DNA of 64,000 bases from Acidimicrobiaceae bacterium (lineage in GTDB: Bacteria > Actinomycetota > Acidimicrobiia > Acidimicrobiales > Ilumatobacteraceae), in assembly GCA_947450115.1 (NCBI GenBank), contig CANFUE010000001.1:1-64000 (forward strand), given 5' to 3'. The first letter of the stretch is position 1; each line of letters starts with the position of its first letter. A program made the translations under genes and the position numbers. Under the pieces are notes generated by a model. It did not search any database. It was not told the origin of the DNA and saw only the letters and a program-made list of their open reading frames with translations. Shown one piece after another: positions 1 to 9,979 of this stretch.

Positions 1-229
1 ACGGAACCGTGGTTCGTTTCCCGTGTCGTTCGCAGAGGTCATAAGCATGCGGATCACGTTCCGACTGCAATTGGTCGATCCAAGCCACCGACCGGTTGTA
101 TTGATAAGTAAGGGTCATTGATGCTGGAGTTGAGCATCCAGAACGTGAACATTGGCGAGCCATTGAAGAACGCTATCCATACCCGATTACGAGGTGGGGG
201 ATACATGACGACCACCCAGCCCATATCAT
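1..229. other. Left-edge stretch, no supported gene
   Basis: No frame here reads convincingly as protein. Frame 1 is open from the edge to a TAA at about 109 and frame 2 to a TGA at about 119, so a few C-terminal codons of an upstream gene may be present, but neither tail is recognisable. An ATG at 204 has purine-rich sequence ahead of it, but its frame runs through ftsH out of phase and looks like a shadow. The promoter and leader of ftsH presumably lie here; I could not define boxes. Confidence 0.4.
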
Positions 230-2245
230 GTGAGCATGAGCAACTTGCCCCCGCCACCGCCCCCCTCACAGGTTCCAGGGAGCACCCCATCGGCACCTCA
301 AAAAAATGGGCGCCCCCCTCGCAAAAGCCCCTTCAGTGCAAAGCGCAACAACACCGACCCCACAGCCCCCAAGTCGGGCAAGCAGCAGCTTCCCAAGTGG
401 GCAGTATGGCTCATTGCCATAGGTGCCCTAGCGCTTGTTTTTGGGCCACGCTTTCTTCCTTCAAAGAACTCCGAGAAACTCACCTACACCGAGTTCCTCT
501 CACAGGTTCGTTTGGGCAAAGTCGACAAGGTGTCTATCAACAACACCAGCAATGTGCTGTCGGGAACACTGAGCGATGGGCGCAAGTTCACCACCACTGG
601 CGCTCCCCTCCTCAGCGACGCCGATGAAAAGCTATTGAAAGACAACAGTGTTGACTACAACTACAACACTCCACAAGCCAATTGGTTCACCAGCCTGATC
701 CCTATCTTGTTGCCATTCTTTCTCATCATTGGCATTTTCATGTTCATGCAACGCCGCGCTATGGGCCAAGCGGGCAACATCATGTCTATTGGCCGCAGCC
801 GCGCCAAAACATATAACGCCGACAAACCTTCCACCACCTTTGCCGATGTCGCTGGGTACGAAGGTGTCAAAATGGAAATCAAAGAAGTGGTCGACTTCTT
901 GCGCATGCCTGAACAGTTCAAAGAAATTGGTGCACGCATTCCTAAAGGCATTTTGCTGGTTGGCCCTCCCGGAACCGGAAAAACACTCTTTGCTCGCGCT
1001 GTAGCCGGCGAAGCAGGAGTGGGGTTCTTATCTGTCACGGGTTCAGACTTCATGGAGATGTTTGTTGGTGTTGGTGCCAGCCGCGTACGCGACCTGTTTC
1101 AACAAGCGCGCAAAATGGGACGCGCCATTATTTTCATCGACGAAATCGACTCCATTGGTCGTAAGCGTGGAGCCGGCCTCGGTGGCGGGCACGACGAGCG
1201 CGAACAAACGCTCAACCAAATGCTTGCCGAAATGGATGGCTTTGAAACCAGTGAAGGCATCGTCATCATGGCGGCCACCAACCGCCCCGACGTGCTCGAC
1301 CCTGCCCTCTTACGCCCTGGTCGCTTCGACAGGTCCATCATCGTGCCGTTGCCTGAATACGAAGAGCGCCTCGCTATTTTGAAGGTGCACTCACGTGACA
1401 AGCGCATGGCCCCCGAGGTCAGCTTGGAAACCATGGCTCGCGCTACCCCAGGTATGAGTGGTGCCGACCTCGCCAACTTAGTGAACGAATCCGCATTGTT
1501 TGCCGTGCGCCGTGGCGGAAAACAAGTAGAGCATGTCGACTTCGAAAATGCCCGCGACCGCGTTGTTTTGGGTGCAAGCCGCGAAAGCCTTGTACTCAAT
1601 GCCGATGAGAAAAAAGCAACTGCGTACCACGAAGGTGGCCATGCTGTTCTTGCTTCGGTACTCCCCCACAGCGACCCGCTACACAAGGTCACCATCTTGC
1701 CGCGCGGCATGGCACTCGGTGTCACGTGGACTCTTCCCGAAGAGCGTCACACCTACTCCAAAGAATATTTTGAAGACATCATTTGCAAAGCAATGGGTGG
1801 CCGCGTTGCCGAGATGATCGTCTTTGGCAATATCAATAGCGGAGCAGCTAACGACCTTGAACAAGCAACAGGCATTGCCCGGCGCATGGTGCGCGAATGG
1901 GGAATGAGCGAAGCAGTTGGCCCCATGGCTTGGAATAGCCAGCAGCAAGTGTTTCTTGGCGAAGACCTCATGACCAGTGGTCGCGAGTACAGCGACGACA
2001 CTGCAAAGTTGGTCGACGGTGAAATTGCTCGCATTTTGCGAACACAAGAAACTCGTGCTCGTGAGGTTCTCACCAAGCACCGTCGCGGTCTCGACCTTGT
2101 TGCACAGCGTCTTCTTGAAGAAGAAACCATCGACGGGCCAGCAGTATTACGCCTTGTTCAACAGGGCTTAAGTGAGTCTGCTTCTCCGTCGTCTTCTACA
2201 ACAACAGAAGTTGCACAATCAGAAATTGGTCGCGAACCAGGCTGA
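230..2245 (+). CDS. ftsH: ATP-dependent zinc metalloprotease FtsH
   Basis: Membrane-anchored AAA+ protease that extracts and degrades misfolded or regulatory membrane proteins, working as a hexamer. The 671 residues show a proline-rich N-terminus, a membrane segment at about 56-72, a short extracytoplasmic domain, a second segment at about 153-174, Walker A GPPGTGKT at 245-252, Walker B IIFIDEID at 300-307, the second region of homology at about 351-368, the zinc motif HEGGH at 467-471 and the third metal ligand Asp near 542. The family usually has HEAGH; the HExxH ligands are intact. The GTG at 230 is the first start in frame; ATG at 236 is equally possible and neither has a good ribosome site. 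The last 88 bp overlap the convergent thioredoxin-like gene. Confidence 0.97.
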   Translation: MSMSNLPPPPPPSQVPGSTPSAPQKNGRPPRKSPFSAKRNNTDPTAPKSGKQQLPKWAVWLIAIGALALVFGPRFLPSKNSEKLTYTEFLSQVRLGKVDKVSINNTSNVLSGTLSDGRKFTTTGAPLLSDADEKLLKDNSVDYNYNTPQANWFTSLIPILLPFFLIIGIFMFMQRRAMGQAGNIMSIGRSRAKTYNADKPSTTFADVAGYEGVKMEIKEVVDFLRMPEQFKEIGARIPKGILLVGPPGTGKTLFARAVAGEAGVGFLSVTGSDFMEMFVGVGASRVRDLFQQARKMGRAIIFIDEIDSIGRKRGAGLGGGHDEREQTLNQMLAEMDGFETSEGIVIMAATNRPDVLDPALLRPGRFDRSIIVPLPEYEERLAILKVHSRDKRMAPEVSLETMARATPGMSGADLANLVNESALFAVRRGGKQVEHVDFENARDRVVLGASRESLVLNADEKKATAYHEGGHAVLASVLPHSDPLHKVTILPRGMALGVTWTLPEERHTYSKEYFEDIICKAMGGRVAEMIVFGNINSGAANDLEQATGIARRMVREWGMSEAVGPMAWNSQQQVFLGEDLMTSGREYSDDTAKLVDGEIARILRTQETRAREVLTKHRRGLDLVAQRLLEEETIDGPAVLRLVQQGLSESASPSSSTTTEVAQSEIGREPG

Positions 2246-2652
2246 CGCATTTCGGCTACCCCAGCCCACAAGTCGGTAGCTGTTACTGGCCCAATAAAAC
2301 TGCCACGCACTACTCCTTGTGCATCGGCAACCACCACGGTGGGTACTGCGTCGATGCCATAGCGATCGTGCAGGTCTTTACGACCGGGGTACTCCACGTT
2401 CACCACTGCTACCTGCGGTGTCGCTAGGGCTTCAGATTTCGAGACCACATCAATACACGTTTCACACGTAGCCGACGAGAAAACTGCAACTAGCCATGGG
2501 GCATCTGCCTGGGGAAAATCACTGCGATCTACTTGCACGGGCACTTCCATTTTCGGCTGCGTAGGAGCCTGCGGTTTTCTGCGCTGCAAGAACTGGGCGA
2601 GTAATGCAGCAACGGCAACGACCACAATGACTGCTACGAACTTCACGCCCAC
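2158..2652 (-). CDS. Membrane-anchored thioredoxin-like protein
   Basis: The 164-residue protein has one N-terminal membrane segment (about 5-20), a polar linker and a thioredoxin fold whose CETC motif lies at 63-66 and whose cis-proline loop (AVPT) lies near 102-105. This predicts an extracytoplasmic thiol-disulfide protein tethered to the membrane; the CETC dipeptide is not the classical CGPC, so the redox partner is unknown. Start is GTG at 2652, with GTG 2646 as alternative. The last 29 or so codons lie antisense to the end of ftsH, so both C-terminal tails are encoded by the same 88 bp. Those tails are low-complexity or acidic and lie outside the folded domains. Confidence 0.8.
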   Translation of the reverse strand: MGVKFVAVIVVVAVAALLAQFLQRRKPQAPTQPKMEVPVQVDRSDFPQADAPWLVAVFSSATCETCIDVVSKSEALATPQVAVVNVEYPGRKDLHDRYGIDAVPTVVVADAQGVVRGSFIGPVTATDLWAGVAEMRQPGSRPISDCATSVVVEDDGEADSLKPC

Positions 2653-2733
2653 ACCTTAGGCATTTTCCTATCAGCCCTACGAATCACTGTAAGGTCAAAA
2701 CTATTGACCACATTGAACGAAAGACACCACAAC

Positions 2734-3531
2734 ATGCTTGATGCTTTTCTCGCTTTCCCCATTTGGCTGATCGTTCTCATCAGCGTTGGGGTTCCTGTCC
2801 TTATTGTTATTCCTTTCGTGCGCGCAATACTTAATGAACGTATTCCTTCCGACAGTGGCGACACCGAAGGCCTTGTTGCAGTTTTTGGTTTCATCGGAAC
2901 CGCATTTACCTTGTTGCTGGCCTTCATTATTGTGAACGTATGGAGCGACCAAGTATCGTCCCAAAATACTCTCTTTAATGAAACAAGCACCTTGGAATCG
3001 ATCATTGTAGAAACCAGAGCATTTGACCCAATGCTCGCGCCCAAGGTCAAAGGGCTTGTCCTTCATTACCTCAATGACGTTCGCCAGTACGAAGTTGATC
3101 AATCTCCTCCTTCGGGTGGTGACCCACGTGCAGAAGCTTCTTTTAACAAATTGTTGGAGGAATTTAATGCACTAGAAAAAGACGTGGAAGGCAACACTGG
3201 CAGAAAAGCAGAAGCCCAAACAGTTCTTGAGGAGGTAAAACAACTCGTCGATGACCGCGATAATCGAGTTGACAGTGCGGCAGGAACTCTCGATGCCATC
3301 ACCACTCTTGTTTGTATTTTGCTTGCTTTGCTTGCTGTTCTCACCATGGCATTACTGCCCGCGCCAAGCCGTCGTTGGATTAAGTGGGTGCAATCTTTAG
3401 GTGTTGCAGTTGCCGTTGGGCTCGTGATGTCGCTGGTGTTCTACATTGCATCCGATGCTTACACGAGTAAAGCCGAAGACCAACAAATTAGACGAGTGGA
3501 AATGGCAATGGAGATCCCACAAGTCGATTAA
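2734..3531 (+). CDS. DUF4239 (bestrophin-like) membrane protein
   Basis: A 265-residue membrane protein with two hydrophobic segments near the N-terminus (about 5-30 and 45-70), a charged middle region with coiled-coil character, and two more segments in the last 80 residues. This arrangement fits the DUF4239 family, sometimes called bestrophin-like, for which no firm function is known. An in-frame TTG at 2704 would lengthen it by ten residues, but the ATG at 2734 begins just before the hydrophobic segment and is preferred. It ends 5 bp from the convergent DUF5719 gene. Confidence 0.7.
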   Translation: MLDAFLAFPIWLIVLISVGVPVLIVIPFVRAILNERIPSDSGDTEGLVAVFGFIGTAFTLLLAFIIVNVWSDQVSSQNTLFNETSTLESIIVETRAFDPMLAPKVKGLVLHYLNDVRQYEVDQSPPSGGDPRAEASFNKLLEEFNALEKDVEGNTGRKAEAQTVLEEVKQLVDDRDNRVDSAAGTLDAITTLVCILLALLAVLTMALLPAPSRRWIKWVQSLGVAVAVGLVMSLVFYIASDAYTSKAEDQQIRRVEMAMEIPQVD

Positions 3532-3536
3532 TGGTG

Positions 3537-4988
3537 TTATTTCACCGGCAACGCAGAAACGAGATCTCGTCCCTTCACACCAAACGTGCGGGGAAGAGAA
3601 CGCATAACAACGAGATCTTGCGTAGAAACCACCCGCAACTGCCCAAGTACTGCGCCTTCAGGTAACGATACGTAGCGCGTGGCGCCTGGTTCAACAACAA
3701 GAGCATCTAAGCCTGCAATAGGTAGCGCTCCCGCGGGCCCTACACCTTCAATACGCACACTTGCCTGTAGCGCAGTCACATTGGTGAGAGAAATAGCGTC
3801 GGGTGTTCCTGGCGCAATGGGTGAAGGAACGGCCCACTGTTTTGCGGCTATGGCGAAAGGCACTCCAAGATCAACAGTGGTTGCCATTGACTTTTCTAGT
3901 TGGCGCGTTGACACGTGTTCTACCACGATGCCACTCCCTTCAAGCAGGGAGAAAGAAACAGCGAATCGATTCTCTGTTAACCCGGCAATATTTGCCATGG
4001 CAAGTGATACCACGCGATGCGAAGGCACGGTGAGATTGAGCGGCGCAACGCCAACGCCACCCCCACCAGAAAAAAGAGCTACCACTTTTGCGTCGTCTTC
4101 TGTGGGGTTAAAGAGAATAATTTGTTCGTTGGGCTTACCTTGGTAGTCACCTGTTGTCACCCACCAGTCGGTTGAAGTTTCTGGTGCACCCAACTTGACC
4201 GAATAACCCAAACGCCCAGTGCCTAAATAATGTTGTGCTCGCGCAGCCACAAAAGTACCGCTCACCGCACGCAGTTCTACACCCACCAAATCTTCACCAC
4301 GAGCACCTTGGCTCGCCATATCGAGCACACGCAATGAGTGAGGCGGAAGAACATAACCCTGCAGTGCCGAGGGCTGACGCTCTCCGTCTTTTGTAACGAA
4401 GCGCACGTTGATAACCGTTGCATCGGGCAATGGATTAGTTAATAAAAGATCTTCTTTGCTGTCGCTTGCAGTAAAACCATCTGCAAAAAACCATTGCGGC
4501 GAGGGCTGGTTCACACATGGCTGTGTTGAATCACCGGCGGGATACACGGCACGCTGTTCGACAGATGCACCTTTACCACCAGCAAGTTCTACTAATGCAC
4601 TGACATACGCACCACGAGCACCTTGGCTGAAGTTGTAAATCAGAGAATCACGCGGTGGAACAATTATGGGAACAACTTCTGGTTCATGATCTATTCCATA
4701 ACGAGTTACAACACCTTGCACTTCTGTGTCGGTGGGGTTGGAAACAGTAATGATTCCGCCGTAATCATTTCCCACATACGCATCGCCACCTAGCGGTACG
4801 CCAGGGCAATACCACGAGCTACTAATAGCGGCAGTACCTGCAACGTGCGGGAAAGAATCTTGAACGTTGGCCACAACGTTTGTGAGATCTTGGGCAGTTT
4901 TATTTTTATGCGATTCAGATAACAACAAAACTCCGGCTGCACTAGCGGCAACCACTGCGAGCGATAACACACGACGCCATGTGTTCAT
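3537..4988 (-). CDS. DUF5719 family secreted/membrane-anchored protein
   Basis: A 483-residue protein with an uncleaved signal or anchor at about 7-23 followed by a long extracytoplasmic part rich in beta-type sequence (repeated 'NPT/TNPLPDATV'-like stretches that suggest tandem Ig-like folds). It matches the actinobacterial DUF5719 family, usually coded directly after a large membrane glycosyltransferase, as here: its ATG overlaps the end of that gene by 4 bp, so the two are probably co-translated. Function unknown; the neighbour suggests a role in making or displaying a surface glycan. Confidence 0.75.
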   Translation of the reverse strand: MNTWRRVLSLAVVAASAAGVLLLSESHKNKTAQDLTNVVANVQDSFPHVAGTAAISSSWYCPGVPLGGDAYVGNDYGGIITVSNPTDTEVQGVVTRYGIDHEPEVVPIIVPPRDSLIYNFSQGARGAYVSALVELAGGKGASVEQRAVYPAGDSTQPCVNQPSPQWFFADGFTASDSKEDLLLTNPLPDATVINVRFVTKDGERQPSALQGYVLPPHSLRVLDMASQGARGEDLVGVELRAVSGTFVAARAQHYLGTGRLGYSVKLGAPETSTDWWVTTGDYQGKPNEQIILFNPTEDDAKVVALFSGGGGVGVAPLNLTVPSHRVVSLAMANIAGLTENRFAVSFSLLEGSGIVVEHVSTRQLEKSMATTVDLGVPFAIAAKQWAVPSPIAPGTPDAISLTNVTALQASVRIEGVGPAGALPIAGLDALVVEPGATRYVSLPEGAVLGQLRVVSTQDLVVMRSLPRTFGVKGRDLVSALPVK

Positions 4989-7900
4989 TGCGCACCACCA
5001 AAGGAAATTTCACGGGCATCTGAACTGAGGGAAACTTCACTCATACGCCGGCGACGAAAACGAATACCTAGGGCGAAAAATACTGCACATACCCACATTC
5101 CAAACTGAAGGATGACAAGCAACACATGTTTCCATGGCCGCGAGAAGGTAAGCGTTGCCACTGTGTGAGCAGGAACCTCAGCAGGAATATCAAATGCCTG
5201 AGTTGCACCAAATGCAGGACGCGACTGCACCTTTTGATTCTTAATTTCTAAATGCCAATGCGAAGAAGAAGGAATGGCAGCGCTCACTGTTCCACCGCTG
5301 ACATCGAGTTTTTGTGTTGCGCGGCCTGGTATGAAACCTGTTTTTACTGGAGTTGCCCCTCGCAGGTCAGACAAAATAAGTGCTTCGCTGCCTGCATTTT
5401 TACTTGCTGCGATACCTGCTTCAGAGAGTTGCGCAAGCGTTGGTGCCCACGCAACATTTTCATAAATCACTAAGTCGCTCGCAAAGTATTGGCGCCGAAA
5501 ATCGAGTTGTACTTCAAGTGCCCCCATCAGCCCTTGTGGAATTGGCAAAGGATGCGCCCGAGTGCTGCGTGATCCGTCGATGAGGGGCACCACGATGTAG
5601 CGCACTCCGAGCGGCGCGAGTAATCGACCAATTCGCGGAGTATTCCCTGCGCTGAGGCTTTGCAGCGTATTTTCCAATGAAACAACTGCCGAGGTCTTCT
5701 TTGCCGCCCATTGGTTGTACAACGTTGCAGCACCATCATCGGTAATTGCATAACCCAACCGCAAGCCGCCTTGCGAGCCAAAAGGAATAGTACGCGGGGC
5801 CGCAGGAAGCATCTGTGCGTTACCGAGATACAAAATGCGATAGTCACCCTCAACAGGATTTTTTTGCAATTGCGACAACAGACTCGACAGCGAAGATGAT
5901 GGTTGATTCCAACGACCATTTGCCGCATTCACCGCTAGCGGGAATGCCCCCATTGCTACTGCACAAAGCGCCAAGACGCTGGCAGGCTGTTGCCAGCCAA
6001 ACTTACGACCCTTTACGTCTACATCGAACGCCTCAACTGCTGCAATGGCCCCAAGCGCTAGCCCTAAAGCAACCACTGTGAGAAGCACGGCAGGGTCGGG
6101 CATCGCCGCATTCACCACGCGAGTGTCGCCCACTACTGCAATGCCCAGGAATGCAACAACAAATGTTGCTCCACGTAGCGCAAGCACGAAACGCTCGCCG
6201 CGCGCTGTTGCGAGACTCACCACTAGTACAAAGAAATACAACAGCGCAAAAGTTGCGAAATGAAAGCGACCAAAATCAAAGCTTGCTAGTTCCTGGATTC
6301 CCTTATGCAGTCCAACACCCGAATCGAATCCGACGATTGTTTGCCACCAATTGGTATTGACATAATTACTGAGCCACATCAATTGCAACAACAAGGCACT
6401 ACATATTCCGACCCCAAAGATGCTCGCTGCGCCACGAATAGAAGTTTTTCCGCCGGCAACGACGCCGCTGAGCCACCACAAACCAAAAAGCACTATGCAT
6501 AAAGGAATAAATGAAGATTCGAATGCGGCGACAACTCCAATAACTAGCCCAAGTCGCACTCCTTGTCGCGCGATATCACTCGCGCGTGCCGTATCGACAT
6601 TGCGCGCAGTGTTGAAAGCCGTGATGACCCATGGCAGCGCTCCGAAACACGCAAGGGCACCCCAGCGACCCGTTGCAATACATTCGTATCCAATGGGCAA
6701 AGCAAGGTAAGTAACGACCCCCGCCATACGGGCCCTACTTGAAGTTGCAACAACACTCGCTTTCCACATTCCCACTGCGGCAATGAGGAGGAGCCCCACA
6801 ACTGCGAGAGTGTGCAAGAGTGCCGGATTACCCAATGAGAAAAATGAGGCAACGGCAACGAGTGCTGTTCCTGTTGGCGCCGGCGACAACGAGCCAAAGC
6901 CTGCTGGCCACCACCCCAACCGGTAAGCAGCAGCCAATGACCGCCACGACTCGGTGAATGGCACAAATTGCCCGATGTTTGCCACACCGTGCAAAAAGAG
7001 TTGGCGACTTCCTACGAGAACAAAAACAGCAAGAAAAATTCCGACAATGAGTGAAAAACGTTGGCCACGTTCACGCTGCTTTGCAATAGCGAAGGATTCG
7101 CGTCGACGCGCTTCGCCCTCGGCGCGGCGCAACCGCAAGAAATTTGTTGCGCGTGCACTACCGCGCACCTGCAGGTGATGCACTTCGGCGTCGTTCACAA
7201 GACGCGATTGCTGCACAACGCGACGACGCTTTGCTACAGCCCCCAATTGCAGTGCTCCACCGCACGTTGCGCGAAGGGCCGCTAACCCTTGTTTCCATTT
7301 CCCTGTTGCAATAGCAATCGGCAGCTCAAGTAACGACAGCCCCAGCATTTGAAAAAAGACCGGCAAGAGTCGGGCACTCGACGTGCACGATAAAACTGTT
7401 GCTACCCGGTGTGTTTCGCTCAACTTGGTCAGTTCGATTGCTGGCTGCCGGGAAGCAAAATTTTCGCGGTGTTGCGCTACCGCACTTGGCACCACCACAA
7501 CACGACCACCGGTGAGATGCACGCGCCAACACAGGTCCATCTCTTCGCCACCGAAAGTGATGCCCGGATGAAAACCACCCAAGGTGCGAAAGAGATCGGA
7601 CCGCACCAGCATGCATGCACTGGGCAAGCAGAATACGTCGGCTACCGCGTCGTGTTGTTGTTGATCTTTTTCACCAGGCAGCACGATGGGGTCAATTTCG
7701 CCACAACGGTCGACGCCCATCCCCACATGTTGCAAGAGCGATGGGTCATCCCATTGCACAAGTTTTGGGCCCACAACTGCCGCATTTGAACGGGAGAGTT
7801 CGGTCACGAGTTCACTCACCGCATTGCTGGCGAGGCACACATCGTCGTGCAAAAAGAGAAAGAGACCGTTATCGCCCTCTACCAAACGAGCAGCCGCATT

Positions 7901-8161
7901 TTGAGTTGGCCCGTAGCCCGGGTTGCCTTCCACTCTGCGTACCGCAGCGAGTGGCAAATGCTGAGCGATGTGGCTCTCATAGGCTTGTCGTACGTCATCA
8001 TCTGGACCCACCAGGAAAAAGAGGTACTGGAGCGACTCGTAGTCTTGGTTGACCAAGGCCGCAATAACTGCTGCAAAGTCGGCACCCACTAACCCGCCTG
8101 GAGCCGCTTCTCCCCCCACAGGGTCGCAGAACACCACCATTGATGCCACCACGGGTGGCAC
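4985..8161 (-). CDS. GT2 glycosyltransferase fused to large multi-pass membrane domain
   Basis: A 1058-residue protein. Residues 1 to about 240 form a GT-A family 2 domain with the DXD-like HDDV at 105-108 and the acceptor-base segment GGEEMDLCW at 204-212. After a linker that is rich in Arg and charged residues comes a membrane region starting near residue 375, with many hydrophobic helices and a soluble loop, then a last helix and a basic tail. This layout is typical of actinobacterial envelope glycosyltransferases that take a nucleotide sugar or polyprenyl sugar and build surface polymers. The donor cannot be read from sequence. The downstream DUF5719 gene overlaps by 4 bp. A divergent small gene starts 132 bp away, so the promoter lies between 8162 and 8293. 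Confidence 0.85.
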   Translation of the reverse strand: MPPVVASMVVFCDPVGGEAAPGGLVGADFAAVIAALVNQDYESLQYLFFLVGPDDDVRQAYESHIAQHLPLAAVRRVEGNPGYGPTQNAAARLVEGDNGLFLFLHDDVCLASNAVSELVTELSRSNAAVVGPKLVQWDDPSLLQHVGMGVDRCGEIDPIVLPGEKDQQQHDAVADVFCLPSACMLVRSDLFRTLGGFHPGITFGGEEMDLCWRVHLTGGRVVVVPSAVAQHRENFASRQPAIELTKLSETHRVATVLSCTSSARLLPVFFQMLGLSLLELPIAIATGKWKQGLAALRATCGGALQLGAVAKRRRVVQQSRLVNDAEVHHLQVRGSARATNFLRLRRAEGEARRRESFAIAKQRERGQRFSLIVGIFLAVFVLVGSRQLFLHGVANIGQFVPFTESWRSLAAAYRLGWWPAGFGSLSPAPTGTALVAVASFFSLGNPALLHTLAVVGLLLIAAVGMWKASVVATSSRARMAGVVTYLALPIGYECIATGRWGALACFGALPWVITAFNTARNVDTARASDIARQGVRLGLVIGVVAAFESSFIPLCIVLFGLWWLSGVVAGGKTSIRGAASIFGVGICSALLLQLMWLSNYVNTNWWQTIVGFDSGVGLHKGIQELASFDFGRFHFATFALLYFFVLVVSLATARGERFVLALRGATFVVAFLGIAVVGDTRVVNAAMPDPAVLLTVVALGLALGAIAAVEAFDVDVKGRKFGWQQPASVLALCAVAMGAFPLAVNAANGRWNQPSSSLSSLLSQLQKNPVEGDYRILYLGNAQMLPAAPRTIPFGSQGGLRLGYAITDDGAATLYNQWAAKKTSAVVSLENTLQSLSAGNTPRIGRLLAPLGVRYIVVPLIDGSRSTRAHPLPIPQGLMGALEVQLDFRRQYFASDLVIYENVAWAPTLAQLSEAGIAASKNAGSEALILSDLRGATPVKTGFIPGRATQKLDVSGGTVSAAIPSSSHWHLEIKNQKVQSRPAFGATQAFDIPAEVPAHTVATLTFSRPWKHVLLVILQFGMWVCAVFFALGIRFRRRRMSEVSLSSDAREISFGGAQ

Positions 8162-8293
8162 CGCGTTGCCGTCGTTCGGCCACTGGTAAGAGGTGAAATC
8201 CGTGATGGAGTAAGGCTAGTAGGGAGTCCCCCAAAGGCTCCCCCGCTTCCCCAAGTGCTTGCAAAAGTTAGCAGTAGGAGATACCCTCGGATC

Positions 8294-8611
8294 GTGGCTA
8301 TTCCCTCAGACTTTCGCCTTCCCGCATGGAAAGTACCCATCATTGAAGTCGATCTCTCGGAAATCGACGTGCCCCAGCTCGCGGAAAAATTCACTGAATA
8401 TGGCAAAGAAGCTCTTTACGTCACTGTTGGCACCGGAGTGCTTACCTTTCAACAGCTTCAGGTGCGTCGTCGCGAAATGATGACAACTTTGCATACAGAA
8501 AATCCAGACCTTGAAACACACATTTCTGAAGTTGTTCAACATGCAAAAAGCATTGCAACAATTCTGTGCGAAAAACTGAGTGAGCGCTCACCTCTTCGCA
8601 ATGCGGAATAG
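8294..8611 (+). CDS. Small conserved hypothetical protein
   Basis: A 105-residue soluble protein with a proline-rich beginning, a helical segment (about 18-32), a hydrophobic patch and a longer charged helix that may form a coiled coil. I do not recognise the family. GTG at 8294 is chosen because AGGAG lies at 8276-8280, 13 bp upstream; a GTG at 8255 is the alternative. It is followed after 18 bp by the flippase-like gene in the same direction, so the two may be one transcript. Confidence 0.6.
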   Translation: MAIPSDFRLPAWKVPIIEVDLSEIDVPQLAEKFTEYGKEALYVTVGTGVLTFQQLQVRRREMMTTLHTENPDLETHISEVVQHAKSIATILCEKLSERSPLRNAE

Positions 8612-8629
8612 CACTAGCCTGCAAGGTGC

Positions 8630-9964
8630 GTGAACAACAACAGTGCTAACGAGAAGCGAACTCTCGACGACAGAATTCCTCTTCCTGAAGGCACGGTCCC
8701 TGTAGGAATTGGTCTCTTAGTTGCTGGAGTTGCCAGTTACGCATTTTTCAAAGTTGGCCAACAAGCCCTCGGTCAAGAAAACTTCAAACCCATCGTTGCT
8801 CTGTGGTTTGCCACCTTTGCTCTTGCCCCAGGTTTTTTTATGCCCATCGAACAAGAAGTTGGCCGCGCTCTTGCGCATCGACGCGCTCTTGGCCAAGGTG
8901 GCCTCCCCATTATTCGCAAAATCATTCCGCTCACCATTGGGCTCGCAGCAATTGTGAGCGCACTAGTTCTTGCCGGTAGCCCTTGGCTCACCAAAGATTA
9001 TTTTGAAGGTCACTGGTTAGTAACTGCAGCTCTTGTCCTTGCATTTGTGGGTTACGCACCTGCACATCTTGCACGAGGTATTTGTTCTGGCACCGGAAAA
9101 TTTGTTGACTACGGCATTGTGATGGGCATGGACGGCGCCACGCGCATTGCAGGTTGCATTGTGTTGTGGCTCATTGGCGTGAAGGTCATTGGCGCATACG
9201 CAATGGTGGTGGCCCTCGCACCCATTCTCGGTGTTGTCATTGTGTACTTCCGCGGAGCGCTCAGCACCGAAGAAGGCGAGCCCGCCTCATGGTCGGAAAT
9301 TACACCAAACTTGGGTTGGCTCCTTGGTGGCTCCATCATGGCGGCTGCATTAGTAAACGCTGGCCCCATTGGCATGAACATCTTGGCCAATGGTTCACAA
9401 TCTGAACTCGTCACCAAATTTGGCAACGGCGTATTGCTTGCACGCGTACCGCTGTTTCTCTTTCAGGCAATTCAAGCTGCACTATTGCCGCGGTTGGCAC
9501 GCCTTGCTGCACATGGCAACCTCTCTGAATTTCGTCTTGCATTTCGCAAACTCACCTACGCAGTGATAGCTATTGGCGTCATCGGCGTCAGTGGTTCTGC
9601 ACTAGCGGGTCCACCTCTCTTAAAAGCGGTCTATCAAAGCAATCTCGATCGCCGCACACTCACCTTGTTGGCTCTGGGGAGCGCGCTCTACATGATGGCG
9701 TTAGCCACGGCACAAGCTGTTATTGCACTGCACGGACACAAATGGGTTGCCCTTGGCTGGTGTGTAGGAATGAGCAGTTTTGTACTCACCACTTGGCTTT
9801 CGAGCCACGACCTGTACTTGCGCATAGAAATTGCTTCGGTCGTTTCTTCAGCACTGGCACTATTCGTTTTTGCTATTGCATTGCGCAGTCGTATTGCTGC
9901 TGGCGATACACCCGACGTGGAATCGATGATTGAAGCACTCACCGACCGCCCACTTGAGGGCTAG
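8630..9964 (+). CDS. Polysaccharide flippase-like membrane protein (MOP superfamily)
   Basis: A 444-residue integral membrane protein with about twelve hydrophobic helices and few charged loops, resembling the oligosaccharide flippase / polysaccharide biosynthesis branch of the MOP superfamily. Such proteins move lipid-linked sugars to the outer face of the membrane. The neighbouring glycosyltransferases and GDP-sugar genes support that role; the substrate is unknown. Start GTG at 8630 follows the preceding gene by 18 bp. The gene ends 15 bp from the convergent gmd. Confidence 0.7.
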   Translation: MNNNSANEKRTLDDRIPLPEGTVPVGIGLLVAGVASYAFFKVGQQALGQENFKPIVALWFATFALAPGFFMPIEQEVGRALAHRRALGQGGLPIIRKIIPLTIGLAAIVSALVLAGSPWLTKDYFEGHWLVTAALVLAFVGYAPAHLARGICSGTGKFVDYGIVMGMDGATRIAGCIVLWLIGVKVIGAYAMVVALAPILGVVIVYFRGALSTEEGEPASWSEITPNLGWLLGGSIMAAALVNAGPIGMNILANGSQSELVTKFGNGVLLARVPLFLFQAIQAALLPRLARLAAHGNLSEFRLAFRKLTYAVIAIGVIGVSGSALAGPPLLKAVYQSNLDRRTLTLLALGSALYMMALATAQAVIALHGHKWVALGWCVGMSSFVLTTWLSSHDLYLRIEIASVVSSALALFVFAIALRSRIAAGDTPDVESMIEALTDRPLEG

Positions 9965-9979
9965 CAGTCTCACAAATTG

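Noticed and set aside
118-627. 169-codon frame across the start of ftsH
   Set aside because: Out of phase with ftsH and without recognisable protein features; a purine-rich stretch ahead of the ATG at 204 is not enough.
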